A DNA stretch of 64,000 bases from assembly GCF_002234375.1 (NCBI RefSeq), contig NZ_NMQV01000020.1, forward strand, positions 62,001-126,000, written 5' to 3'. Positions 26,910 to 36,035 of this stretch are shown in pieces. A model generated the notes under the pieces. The model was given only the letters and a program-made list of their open reading frames with translations, made no database searches and was not told the DNA's origin. The stretch comes from Pseudomonas fluvialis (GTDB taxonomy: Bacteria; Pseudomonadota; Gammaproteobacteria; Pseudomonadales; Pseudomonadaceae). Numbering within the stretch: position 1 is the stretch's first letter; each line of letters opens with the position of its first letter. The position numbers and the translations under genes were made by a program.

Positions 26910-28505
26910 ATGCGGCGCTGGAACGGGTGGGGCGAGGAAGCAACTGAAGTCGAACTGCCGGCACATGGCGCGGCGTTTCTAAGCCAGCGGATTGGCGAGG
27001 GGCAGCCCTTGCACGATGCCAGCCTGGCCGAGGTGCTGGCCAAGGTGCCGCCGTCGCGCCTGCCCGCCCACCCGCTGGTCAGCACCGATGCCGAGTTGCG
27101 GGTGCGTCACGCCCGTGGGCAGAGCCTGCCAGACTGGCTGGCCATGCGCTCCGGGGAGTTTGGCCGGTTTCCTGATGGCGTGGCACTGCCGCAGAGCGCC
27201 GAACAGATTCGCGAGCTGCTGCGCTGGGTGGCCGCCGAGGACATCTGTCTGGTGATCTACGGTGGCGGTACTTCGGTGGCCGGGCACATCAACCCGCCGG
27301 CCGTGGAGCGTCCGGTGCTGACGCTGTCGCTGGCACGCATGAACCAGTTGCTGGCGTTGGACGAGCAGAGCCGCCTGGCCACCTTCGGCCCCGGCGCCAG
27401 CGGCCCGCAGGTCGAGTCGCAGCTGCGCGCACGGGGTTACACCCTGGGGCATTTTCCGCAATCCTGGGAGTTGTCGACCCTGGGTGGCTGGGTGGCCAGC
27501 CGTTCCAGCGGCCAGCAGTCGCTGCGCTATGGGCGTATCGAACAGCTGTTTGCCGGCGGCAGCCTGGAAACCTTCGCCGGCACCCTGGAGCTGCCGAGCT
27601 TTCCGGCCTCGGCCGCCGGCCCGGATCTGCGCGAGCTGGTACTGGGCAGCGAAGGGCGTTTCGGGGTGATTTCCCAGGTCAAGGTGCGTGTCACGCCACT
27701 GGCCGAGCAGGAGCGTTTCTACGCCGTCTTCCTGCCGGACTGGACGCGGGCCTTGCAGGCTATCCGCGAGCTGGTGCAGGCGCGCATTCCGTTGTCCATG
27801 CTGCGCCTGTCCAATGCCGTGGAAAGCGAAACCCAGCTGGCCCTGGCCGGGCATCCGCGGCAGATCGCCTGGCTGGAAAAATACCTGGCCTGGCGCGGCG
27901 CGGCTGCCGGTAAATGCTTGATGACCTTTGCGGTCACCGGCAACCCGGCGCAGAACGCCTTGTCGCTGCGTCAGACGCGACGTCTGCTCAAGGGCTTTGG
28001 CGGGGTATTCACCGGCACCCTGCTGGGTAACAAGTGGGCGCAGAATCGCTTTCGCTTCCCCTACCTGCGCCATGGGCTGTGGCAGGCCGGGTATTGCGTG
28101 GATACCCTGGAAACCGCCTGTGACTGGCCGCATGTCGATCAGTTGTTGCAGGCGGTAGAGCACAGCCTGCGCGAAGGCCTGGCCGATGAGGGCGAGCGGG
28201 TGCATGTGTTTACCCACCTGTCGCATGTCTACGCACAGGGTTCGAGCATCTACACCAGCTACGTCTACCGGCCCGGTGGTGATTATGCCCAGGCCCTGGC
28301 CCGCTGGCAGCGTCTCAAGCATGCCGCCAGTCAGGCCATCGTTGCCAACCATGGCACCATCAGCCACCAGCATGGCGTAGGGCGTGACCACGCACCTTAC
28401 CTGGCGGTAGAGAAAGGGGCGCTGGGCATGGCCACTCTGCACAGCCTGGCGCAGCATTTCGATCCGCAGCAGCGTTTGTTGCCCGGCGTGTTGCTGGAGT
28501 CCTGA
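26910..28505 (+). CDS. FAD-binding oxidase, alkyldihydroxyacetonephosphate synthase-like
   Basis: A 531-residue FAD_binding_4 (VAO-type) flavoprotein. Its start, RRWNGWGEE, resembles the MKWNGWGY start of eukaryotic alkyl-DHAP synthase. The FAD region has LVIYGGGTSVAGH, FGPGASGPQVES and a STLGGWVASRSSGQQSLRYG segment (key residues TLGGW, R, SG, YG). Near the end NHGTISHQHGVGRDH aligns with the AGPS histidine triad, but the middle histidine is Gln. Cytosolic or peripheral. It is the first gene of an operon with glpD-like and kinase genes. A glycolate or lactate oxidase relative is the alternative, but the AGPS-like features are stronger. Confidence 0.82.
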   Translation: MRRWNGWGEEATEVELPAHGAAFLSQRIGEGQPLHDASLAEVLAKVPPSRLPAHPLVSTDAELRVRHARGQSLPDWLAMRSGEFGRFPDGVALPQSAEQIRELLRWVAAEDICLVIYGGGTSVAGHINPPAVERPVLTLSLARMNQLLALDEQSRLATFGPGASGPQVESQLRARGYTLGHFPQSWELSTLGGWVASRSSGQQSLRYGRIEQLFAGGSLETFAGTLELPSFPASAAGPDLRELVLGSEGRFGVISQVKVRVTPLAEQERFYAVFLPDWTRALQAIRELVQARIPLSMLRLSNAVESETQLALAGHPRQIAWLEKYLAWRGAAAGKCLMTFAVTGNPAQNALSLRQTRRLLKGFGGVFTGTLLGNKWAQNRFRFPYLRHGLWQAGYCVDTLETACDWPHVDQLLQAVEHSLREGLADEGERVHVFTHLSHVYAQGSSIYTSYVYRPGGDYAQALARWQRLKHAASQAIVANHGTISHQHGVGRDHAPYLAVEKGALGMATLHSLAQHFDPQQRLLPGVLLES

Positions 28506-28507
28506 GC

Positions 28508-30115
28508 ATGGTCTGGAATGCGCAATGGCGGGCCGCTGCGCTGCCTGCGCTGCTCGCGCAGCCGTGGGACCTGCTGGTGGTTGGCGGGGGGATCAGCGGG
28601 GCGGGGATTCTGCTTGAGGCGGCGCGTGCCGGTTGGCGCTGCCTATTGCTGGAGCAGCGCGATTTTGCCTGGGGGACGTCCAGTCGTTCCTCGAAAATGG
28701 TGCATGGCGGCCTGCGTTATATCGCCCAGGGCCAGCTGGGCCTGACCCGGGCTGCGGTGCGTGAGCGCCAGCAGATGCTGCGCGAGGCGCCGGGGCTGGT
28801 CGAGCCGTTGGGCTTCCTGTTTCCCCATTACCGCCGGGCGTTTCCCGGGCCACGGGCTTTTGGCGGCTTGCTGGCGCTGTATGACGCGCTGGCCGGTCAG
28901 CGCAACCGTGCCTATCACGACCTGTGCCGGCTGGGCTATCTGCAGCCCGGTTTGCAGCCCCAGGAGCTGCGCGGCGCCAGTGGCTTTGTCGATGCGTTGA
29001 CCGATGATGCGCGGCTGGTCATGCGCGTGCTGCATGAAGCGCGCGCAGCCGGTGGCGAAGCGCTGAGTGGCGTACAGGTGCAGGGGCTGCTGCATGCGCC
29101 GGATGGGCGTGTCGAGGGCGTGCAGCTGCTTGACCGGGAAAGCGCTCTGCGCAGTGAGCTGCGCTGCCGCATGCTGGTCTGTGCAACGGGCAGCTGGGCC
29201 GGGCAACTACAGGCGCCGGCTGGCACTGAACGGATCCGCCCGCTGCGTGGCAGTCATCTGTTGTTGCCACACTGGCGCCTGCCGGTCGCCCAGGCGGTGA
29301 GCTTCATGCATGCCCGCGATGCGCGCCCGGTGTTCGTCTACCCCTGGCAGGGCGCCACGGTGGTCGGCACCACGGATGTTGACCACGCCGAGCCTCTCGA
29401 CGAAGAAGCACGCATCAGCCCGACCGAACTGGAGTACCTGCTGGCCGCCTGCGCTCAGCAGTTTCCCCAGGCGCGCATCGTGGCCGGCGACGTGCTGTCC
29501 ACTTGGGCGGGTGTGCGTCCGGTGGTCAGCACAGCCGGCAGCCAGCGTGCGCCCTCGGCGGAGAAGCGCGAGCATGTGCTCTGGCAGCAGCCAGGCTGCC
29601 TGACCCTGGCGGGCGGCAAGCTGACCACTTTTCGCCTGCAGGCCCGTGAGGTCATCAAGGCCTGTGCCGCCAGCTTGGGCGAGGCCGCACCAGCCTGTCC
29701 GGCGCATATCTTCTCCGCGCCGCAGAGCGTAGCGTTGCCCGCCGGGCTTGGTGTGGATCAGCAGCGTCGCTTACGGGGCTACCACGGCCCGCTGCTGGAG
29801 CGCCTGGTCGAGTTGCTGGCGGTGTGGGGACATGGCTGCGTGGCACATACTCAGGTCCTCTGGGCCGAGCTGGCCCTGGCCTGCGAGGCAGAACAGGTGT
29901 TGCACCTCGATGACCTGCTGTTGCGCCGTACCCGCCTGGGCCTGCTGTTGCCCGAGGGTGGGCGGGCCTGGCTGGAGCCCATAGGCGCGCTGTGCCGTAC
30001 CTGCCTGGGCTGGGATGAAACGCGCTGGCGTGAGGAAGCCGAGCGCTACCAGACACTCTGGCAGCAGTGCTATAGCCTGCCCACCGCCTACCATGACGAG
30101 GCTGAATATGCCTGA
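28508..30115 (+). CDS. Glycerol-3-phosphate dehydrogenase/oxidase family protein (GlpD-like)
   Basis: A 535-residue FAD-dependent DAO-family enzyme. The dinucleotide motif [11 protein letters not shown] is near residue 20, followed by the GlpD signature [35 protein letters not shown] and [10 protein letters not shown] are further family features, and there is a C-terminal GlpD-type helical domain. Expected to oxidise sn-glycerol-3-phosphate, or a related compound, to the ketone and pass electrons to quinone. It begins two bases after the FAD oxidase stop. It is probably a paralogue of the main glpD, as glpF/glpK are not adjacent. Confidence 0.87.
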   Translation: MVWNAQWRAAALPALLAQPWDLLVVGGGISGAGILLEAARAGWRCLLLEQRDFAWGTSSRSSKMVHGGLRYIAQGQLGLTRAAVRERQQMLREAPGLVEPLGFLFPHYRRAFPGPRAFGGLLALYDALAGQRNRAYHDLCRLGYLQPGLQPQELRGASGFVDALTDDARLVMRVLHEARAAGGEALSGVQVQGLLHAPDGRVEGVQLLDRESALRSELRCRMLVCATGSWAGQLQAPAGTERIRPLRGSHLLLPHWRLPVAQAVSFMHARDARPVFVYPWQGATVVGTTDVDHAEPLDEEARISPTELEYLLAACAQQFPQARIVAGDVLSTWAGVRPVVSTAGSQRAPSAEKREHVLWQQPGCLTLAGGKLTTFRLQAREVIKACAASLGEAAPACPAHIFSAPQSVALPAGLGVDQQRRLRGYHGPLLERLVELLAVWGHGCVAHTQVLWAELALACEAEQVLHLDDLLLRRTRLGLLLPEGGRAWLEPIGALCRTCLGWDETRWREEAERYQTLWQQCYSLPTAYHDEAEYA

Positions 30116-31667
30116 AGCCAACTACCTGCTGGCCATCGACAACGGCACGCAAAGCGTGCGTGCGCTGCTGTTCGACCTGCAAGGCAACCTGCTGGGCAAG
30201 GGCAAGGTAGAGCTGCAGCCCTACTACAGCAGCCAGCCCGGCTGGGCCGAGCAGGATCCCGAGTATTACTGGCAAAGCCTTGCTGAAGCCTGCCGGCGCC
30301 TGTGGGCCAGCGTGGATATCGACAAGGCACGGATTGCCGGGGTGTCGCTGACCACCCAGCGCGGCACCCTGATCAATGTCGATGAGCAAGGCCGCCCGCT
30401 GCGCCCGGCCATGCTCTGGCTGGATCAGCGCCAGGCGGCACCCGGCCCGGCCATGCGTGGTCCCTGGGCCTGGCTGTTCAAGCTGCTGCGTGAGGAGCAG
30501 ACGATTGCCTATTTCCGCGCGCAGGCCGAGGCCAACTGGATTGCCCAGCAGCAGCCGGAGGTGTGGGCACGCACCCATAAGTTCCTGCTGCTCTCGGGGT
30601 TTCTGACCCATCGCCTGTGTGGACGTTATGTCGACTCTACGGGCAGCTGTGTCGCCTACCTGCCGTTCGATTACCGGCGTTTGCGCTGGGCCGGCCCGCG
30701 TGACTGGAAGTGGCAAGCCATGCCGGTACGCCGGGAGATGCTGCCGGAGCTGCTGCCGCCCGGTGAGTTGCTGGGCCATATCACCGAGCAGGCCAGTGCG
30801 CTGACGGGCATTCCCGTCGGGCTGCCACTGATTGCCGCGGCGTCGGACAAGGCCTGCGAGGTGCTGGGTGCCGGAGCGCTGGATGCGCATATCGCCTGCC
30901 TGTCCTACGGCACCACGGCGACCATCAACACCACGCGGGCCGACTATGTGGAAACGGTGCGGCATATTCCGCCCTATCCGGCGGCCTTGCCGGGCCACTA
31001 CAACACCGAGGTGATGATTTTTCGCGGCTTCTGGATGGTCAGCTGGTTCAAGGAGCAGTTTGCCCACGACCAGCGCCAGCGTGCGCTGGATCTTGGCGTG
31101 GAGGTGGAAACGCTGTTCGACGAGTTGGTCAACAGTGTGCCGGCCGGCTCCATGGGGCTGATGTTGCAACCCTTCTGGTCGCCGGGGATTCGCGAACCGG
31201 GGCTGGAGGCCAAGGGCTCGATCATCGGCTTTGGTGATGTGCATACCCGCGCGCACCTGTACCGGGCCATTCTCGAAGGGCTGGCGTATGCCCTGCGCCA
31301 GGGGCGCGAGCGTATTGAACAGCGTACCGGTACGCCGATCACACGCCTGCGGGTCTCCGGGGGCGGTTCGCAAAGTGATGCGGCCATGCAGCTGACCGCG
31401 GACATCTTCGGCTTGCCGGCCGAGCGGCCGCACCTTTATGAAACATCCGGGCTGGGCGCCGCGATCGACTGTGCGGTGGGGCTGGGCCTGCACGCCGACT
31501 TTGCCTCGGCGGTGGCGGCCATGACCCGCGTCGGCCAGGTGTTCATGCCGCAGCCTGAAGCGCAGGCACGTTATGAGCGGCTGTATCGTCAGGTCTACCT
31601 GCGCATGTACCGGCAATTACGCCCGTTGTATCGCAGTATTCGCGAGATAACCGGCTATCCAGCGTGA
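30108..31667 (+). CDS. FGGY-family carbohydrate kinase
   Basis: A 519-residue sugar kinase. The N-terminal ATPase motif is [20 protein letters not shown]; the C-terminal FGGY segment includes [15 protein letters not shown] and the ATP-site [21 protein letters not shown] region (key residues GGGSQS). The start at 30108 overlaps the glpD-like stop by 8 bases with GAGG upstream; an earlier in-frame start lies within that gene. Substrate unknown: glycerol, a tetritol or a ketose are possible given the neighbours. Confidence 0.86.
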   Translation: MPEANYLLAIDNGTQSVRALLFDLQGNLLGKGKVELQPYYSSQPGWAEQDPEYYWQSLAEACRRLWASVDIDKARIAGVSLTTQRGTLINVDEQGRPLRPAMLWLDQRQAAPGPAMRGPWAWLFKLLREEQTIAYFRAQAEANWIAQQQPEVWARTHKFLLLSGFLTHRLCGRYVDSTGSCVAYLPFDYRRLRWAGPRDWKWQAMPVRREMLPELLPPGELLGHITEQASALTGIPVGLPLIAAASDKACEVLGAGALDAHIACLSYGTTATINTTRADYVETVRHIPPYPAALPGHYNTEVMIFRGFWMVSWFKEQFAHDQRQRALDLGVEVETLFDELVNSVPAGSMGLMLQPFWSPGIREPGLEAKGSIIGFGDVHTRAHLYRAILEGLAYALRQGRERIEQRTGTPITRLRVSGGGSQSDAAMQLTADIFGLPAERPHLYETSGLGAAIDCAVGLGLHADFASAVAAMTRVGQVFMPQPEAQARYERLYRQVYLRMYRQLRPLYRSIREITGYPA

Positions 31668-31733
31668 ACCTTGCCAGCTGCCTGATGCTGGCAGTTGTCG
31701 CGCGGCTGGGCCATGATGAAGGGGCCTGTCCGC

Positions 31734-31759
31734 TCAAGAGATGAGCGCCCAGGCCGATA
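31734..31759 (+). promoter_or_regulatory. Sigma-28 (FliA)-like promoter for cheV
   Basis: TCAA at 31734-31737, 15 bases, then GCCGATA at 31753-31759: a near-perfect match to the flagellar sigma factor pattern. It lies 50 bases before the cheV ATG at 31810 and overlaps the upstream in-frame ATG at 31741, arguing against that ATG as the start. Confidence 0.8.
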
Positions 31760-31809
31760 GCAAGCCTGATTCGGGGAAAATCCCGTCGTTTTCTCCTGGG
31801 GAGCACGCA

Positions 31810-32736
31810 ATGGCCGGCATTCTCGATACGGTGGATCAACGCACCCAACTGGTGGGTGAGAACCGCCTGGAAATTCTCATGTTCCGTTTGGTGGGCCGGC
31901 AGTTGTTCGCCATCAACGTGTTCAAGGTGCAGGAAGTTCTGCAACTACCCAAGCTGACCCTGATGCCGCATCGCCATCCTTATGTGTGTGGCGTGGTCAA
32001 CCTGCGTGGGCAGACCCTGCCGGTGATCGATCTGTCGCAGGCGATCGGCATGCGCCCACTGGTGCCCAGCGAGCAGAGCACCATCATCGTCACCGAGTAC
32101 AACCGTTCGGTGCAGGCGTTCCTGGTGGGTAGTGTCGATCGCATCATCAACCTGAATTGGGAGTCGATCCTGCCGCCTCCCGGCGGGGCAGGCCGCCAGC
32201 ACTACCTGACGGCTATTACCAAGGTCGAGGAACAGATCGTCGAGATCATCGACGTGGAAAAGGTGCTGGCGGAAATCAGTCCGATGAGTACCCGGGTGTC
32301 CGAGGAAAAGCTTGCCGATCCGGTTCTGGAGAAGGCCCGTGGCCGCGAAGTGCTGCTGGTTGATGACTCCACCGTAGCGCTCAATCAGTTGCGCGAGACC
32401 CTCGCGCAACTGGGCATACGCACCCATAGCGCCAGCGATGGTCTGCGTGCCTTGAATCTGCTGAAAAAGTGGGCCGATGAAGGGCAGGACATGACGGAGC
32501 GCCTGCTGATGATCTTTACCGATGCGGAAATGCCGGAAATGGACGGCTATCGGCTGACCACGGAGATTCGTCAGGACCCGCGCCTGCGCGACCTCTACGT
32601 GGTCTTGCATACCTCGTTGTCGGGAAGTTTCAACGAAGCGATGGTGAAGAAGGTCGGCTGTGACAACTTCCTCTCCAAGTTCCAGCCTGACCGCTTGGTG
32701 GAAGTGATCCGTGAGCGCTTGTTGCGTGACCGTTGA
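31810..32736 (+). CDS. cheV: Chemotaxis coupling protein CheV
   Basis: A 308-residue protein: an N-terminal CheW-like domain (about residues 15-155, with FAINVFKVQEVL and GVVNLRGQTLPVIDL) and a C-terminal response-regulator receiver domain (REVLLVDDST, phosphorylatable Asp in IFTDAEMPEMDGY, and a conserved Ser/Lys further on). It couples chemoreceptors to CheA and adapts by phosphorylation. The ATG at 31810 is preceded by GGGGAG. A sigma-28-like promoter upstream matches flagellar/chemotaxis regulation. Confidence 0.94.
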   Translation: MAGILDTVDQRTQLVGENRLEILMFRLVGRQLFAINVFKVQEVLQLPKLTLMPHRHPYVCGVVNLRGQTLPVIDLSQAIGMRPLVPSEQSTIIVTEYNRSVQAFLVGSVDRIINLNWESILPPPGGAGRQHYLTAITKVEEQIVEIIDVEKVLAEISPMSTRVSEEKLADPVLEKARGREVLLVDDSTVALNQLRETLAQLGIRTHSASDGLRALNLLKKWADEGQDMTERLLMIFTDAEMPEMDGYRLTTEIRQDPRLRDLYVVLHTSLSGSFNEAMVKKVGCDNFLSKFQPDRLVEVIRERLLRDR

Positions 32737-32980
32737 CCGCCTGGGCGAGGCCGCTGGCATAGGCTTGGCGGTCCGCTATAAACAGACGCCACGTAGCGCG
32801 GCGGAGTAAGCGCAGCGTAACTGCACATGCTCGGCGCGCGGGGCTGCTCTCTTGAGCTGATTGCTCTGGCAGCGCCGCGGGGCCCTTGATCTTTTGTCTG
32901 TGCCTGGTCGGCTGTCTGTTCTTGGACTGACCCTCGACAAGGCTATAAACCGCCTTTCAGTGAACGCAGGGAGTGCTGTC

Positions 32981-33784
32981 GTGTTGCAGTTGAGCCAGCT
33001 TTACCGATACCCGTTGAAGTCCGGCGCTGCCGAGCTGCTGCGCAGCGCGTGGATTGATGCGCTGGGCGTACAGGGTGATCGGCGCTGGATGGTGGTGGAT
33101 GAGCAGAATGGGCGCTTTCTCACGCAACGCCTGTTGCCTGCGTTGGGCCGCATCGTCGCCCGCTGGCAGGGTGAACAGCTGCTGCTAAGTGCGCCGGGCT
33201 GTGCGGATCTGCTGGTGCGGGTCACGGATCACGCTGCCGCCCGGCGCATAGTGCAGGTGTGGCGTGACACCCCGCAGGTGGTCGATGCCGGTGAGGCGGC
33301 GGCACACTGGCTCAGTTGCCTGCTGCAACGCCCCTGCCGGCTGGTGCAGATTACCGAGGAGACGGCGCGCCAGGTCGACCTGCAATATGCCCGTCCCGGC
33401 GAGCGGGTAGGCTTTGCGGATGGCTTCCCGCTGCTGCTGATTGGTGAGGCGTCCCTGCAAGCCCTGAGTGATGAAGTGGGCCGGCCGCTGGAGATGTTGC
33501 GCTTTCGCCCCAACCTGGTGGTGTCGGGTAGTCCGGCCTATGCCGAAGATGGCTGGCAACGTATCGCCATTGGTGAGTTGACCTTTCGCCTGGTGAAGCC
33601 CTGCGGCCGTTGTGTGATGACCACTCTGGATCCGCAGAGCGGCGAGCGTAGTGCGGACAACGAGCCGTTGGCTACTCTCAAGCGTTTGCGCCAGCACAAC
33701 GGCGAGGCGTTGTTCGGACAGAATCTGATTGCCGAAGGCTGTGGCGAGTTGCGCCTGGGAATGCCGGTGCGCGTGTTGCAGTAA
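32981..33784 (+). CDS. MOSC domain-containing protein (YcbX-like)
   Basis: A 267-residue protein with an N-terminal beta-barrel MOSC_N domain (LSQLYRYPLKSGAAELL, GDRRWMVVDEQNGRFLTQR) and a C-terminal MOSC domain with FRPNLVVSG and the KPCGRCVMTT motif carrying the molybdenum-cofactor-ligating cysteine. It is likely a molybdopterin N-hydroxylate reductase partner. The start is GTG at 32981 with AGGGAG upstream; the open frame extends 40 codons further 5', but that leader does not resemble the family. Confidence 0.86.
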   Translation: MLQLSQLYRYPLKSGAAELLRSAWIDALGVQGDRRWMVVDEQNGRFLTQRLLPALGRIVARWQGEQLLLSAPGCADLLVRVTDHAAARRIVQVWRDTPQVVDAGEAAAHWLSCLLQRPCRLVQITEETARQVDLQYARPGERVGFADGFPLLLIGEASLQALSDEVGRPLEMLRFRPNLVVSGSPAYAEDGWQRIAIGELTFRLVKPCGRCVMTTLDPQSGERSADNEPLATLKRLRQHNGEALFGQNLIAEGCGELRLGMPVRVLQ

Positions 33785-33811
33785 GCCGTGTAGGCAGGCT
33801 TGGCAAAGGGC

Positions 33812-33855
33812 CAGCAGGCCTTGCAGCCTGCTGCGCATACAACCTCGGGTGTTGT
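33812..33855. terminator. Hairpins between the convergent MOSC and slt genes
   Basis: CAGCAGGC/GCCTGCTG (33812-33819, 33826-33833) and ACAAC/GTTGT (33839-33843, 33851-33855), the latter followed on the plus strand by CGGTTT. Placement between convergent stops suggests transcription termination, but neither has a strong T tract. Confidence 0.35.
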
Positions 33856-33881
33856 CGGTTTAGCTCTGGGCGGGCAGGCCT

Positions 33882-35807
33882 TCAGGGTGTGAACTCGCGT
33901 TCGTGCCATTCCACCAGTTTCTGCGGGCTGCCCAGCTTCTGTCCGTAAATGACCGCGTAAGTCAGTACGTTTTGTACGTAGCTGCGCGTTTCATCGAAAG
34001 GAATGTTCTCTACCCAGACATCGAATGGCAGGTGGCGCGTGTCTTTCAACCACTGGCGCACCCGACCCGGACCGGCGTTATAGGCTGCGGAGGCGAGGAT
34101 GCGGTTGCCATTGAACTGGCCGTAGACCTGGCTCAAGTAGGCCGCGCCCAGTTGGATATTGGTCTGCGGATTGAGCACATTCTGCGGATTGGCCAGAGGG
34201 ATCTGGAAGCGTCGGGCGGTTTCCTTGGCGGTGGCCGGCATCAGTTGCATCAGACCCATGGCGCCGGCGTGCGAGCGTGCATCGGCCATGAAGGCGCTTT
34301 CCTGGCGGGTGATGGCAAATACCCAGCTGGAGTGCAGGCCGCGTAGTTTCGCCTGTTGCCGCAGTGTCTGGCTGTGTGGCATGGGGAAGCGTACTTCCAG
34401 GTCATCCCAGTACTGTGCTTGACTGATGCTGCGGATGGCTGGGAAATACCATTCCATTTCATAACCCAGACGTGCCTGGGCGAGGAGTTCTTCGCGGCTG
34501 AACAGGCGGCTGGCGTGGTACCACTCACGACGTGCGTCGACGATCTGCCCACGCGCATGGAACTCCACGGCACGGCGAATGGCCGCAGCGTTGCGAACCT
34601 TCTGCATGACCTTGGGGGCGACGGGCGCTGGCTGGTGGCGCAACTGATAGGGCTGCTGCAGCTGGTCGGCAGCGAGGAAACCGTAGAAGTCCCGTTCATT
34701 GGCCACCGGCTGGTAGAGACCGATGGCTGCACTGTTCTGCGGCTGGGCCAGTTGCAGGCTGCGTGCCTGCCAGTAGCGCCAGCGATTGCTGCCGGCCAGC
34801 TCGCTGGGCATTTTTCGGGTCAGCTGGTACAGCTCGTCCCAGCGACCATCGCGCATCAGTAGGCGTGCGCGCCATTCGCTGACGGTATTGTCGCGCAGTT
34901 GCGGGTCGTACTTGGCCATGATCGCCAGCGCCCGGGCATCAAAGCGGCGCGCCAGGGTCAGGCCGATCTCGCGGGCGATAGCCACTTTTTCCGTATCGGA
35001 AAATGCCAGGCGGGGTGAGTAGTGCTCCAGCAAGCGCAGCGCCTGCTCCGGGTCCTGGCGTGCCAGGCGGCGCAGGCCCAGGCTGACCACATCGGCCGTG
35101 GCACTGTCGGTCTGATTGAAACGACTGGTTTGGGTGATTGCCGCGGGATTCTTGGCGACCTCTTGCAGCAGGGCGCCCTGCTGCGACAGGCTCGGCAGGT
35201 CTTTGATCAGGAAGGCCAGCAGGCCGAAATTACGCTCCTGGGCGGCCAGTTTGGCACGTTGCCAACGCAACGCTTCACTGAGCAGGCCTTCCTCGCGCCA
35301 GCGTTGAAACAGCGGATCGCAGGCATTGTGCTGCGATTTGCCGACCAGCCAGAGTTTTTCTGCCTGGGCCCGTGCCTGCGGCAGCAGGTTGGCTTGATAC
35401 AGGTACTGGCCATACAGACAGTCCAGTTCCGTGAAGTTCAGCGCGGGATCATAGTGAGCAGCGAAACGCGGCCATTCACCGCGTTCAGCCAGCCAACGCA
35501 GCCAACGCAGCTTCATCCAGCCGATCTGCGGAAGGTCGCCGTGTTCGATGAGAAACTTCTCGATTTCATCGTTACTGGCCCATTTCAAGCGATGGGTCAG
35601 CTCGTCATAGGCGAGGTGCGCGGTCAGCGGATAGTCGCGCAAGGCCTGGGCGTGGCGTTTGTAGGGAGCGCTGTCGCCCTTGGCTAGGGCGCGCTTGGCT
35701 TCATCGTAGAGCAGGCGCTGCTGGGCCAGGGATGTGGCCTGGGCGCTGGCCAGGGGGAGCAGGGCAAGCAGCAGGCAGGTCAGCAGGCGAGGTAGAGGCA
35801 ACAGCAT
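33882..35807 (-). CDS. slt: Soluble lytic murein transglycosylase
   Basis: A 641-residue periplasmic enzyme with signal peptide ending near ASAQA. A long alpha-superhelical U/L domain (about residues 30-460) precedes the SLT catalytic domain (about 480-640), with catalytic Glu in ITRQESAF, then SHAGAMGLMQLMPATA, NIQLGAAYL and AYNAGPGRVRQWL. It cleaves peptidoglycan to 1,6-anhydromuropeptides. Normal length for Slt70. It is divergent from uup. Confidence 0.94.
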   Translation of the reverse strand: MLLPLPRLLTCLLLALLPLASAQATSLAQQRLLYDEAKRALAKGDSAPYKRHAQALRDYPLTAHLAYDELTHRLKWASNDEIEKFLIEHGDLPQIGWMKLRWLRWLAERGEWPRFAAHYDPALNFTELDCLYGQYLYQANLLPQARAQAEKLWLVGKSQHNACDPLFQRWREEGLLSEALRWQRAKLAAQERNFGLLAFLIKDLPSLSQQGALLQEVAKNPAAITQTSRFNQTDSATADVVSLGLRRLARQDPEQALRLLEHYSPRLAFSDTEKVAIAREIGLTLARRFDARALAIMAKYDPQLRDNTVSEWRARLLMRDGRWDELYQLTRKMPSELAGSNRWRYWQARSLQLAQPQNSAAIGLYQPVANERDFYGFLAADQLQQPYQLRHQPAPVAPKVMQKVRNAAAIRRAVEFHARGQIVDARREWYHASRLFSREELLAQARLGYEMEWYFPAIRSISQAQYWDDLEVRFPMPHSQTLRQQAKLRGLHSSWVFAITRQESAFMADARSHAGAMGLMQLMPATAKETARRFQIPLANPQNVLNPQTNIQLGAAYLSQVYGQFNGNRILASAAYNAGPGRVRQWLKDTRHLPFDVWVENIPFDETRSYVQNVLTYAVIYGQKLGSPQKLVEWHEREFTP

Positions 35808-36035
35808 GGCTTTTCCGCGAATCGAACGAACAGGGGGCGCGATGGCACCGGCGGGAGGCTAGATTAGCGGTTGGTCAGGCGTCCCGGAAGCCTTGTGCAA
35901 AGCGTTGCAACGAGTTTTCTAGCGCCCGGAAGCAGTGCGACAGGCGTCGCATTATCCCCGTCCTGCACAGAAAAATGCCGGCAATGTGCCACGCTAACTC
36001 GGTTAGAATGCGCGCCCTGTTTCCGGAGGCTGCCC

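Noticed and set aside
29655..31616. Long minus-strand open frame opposite the glpD-like and kinase genes
   Set aside because: Antisense shadow with no recognisable motif; both plus-strand genes are well supported.
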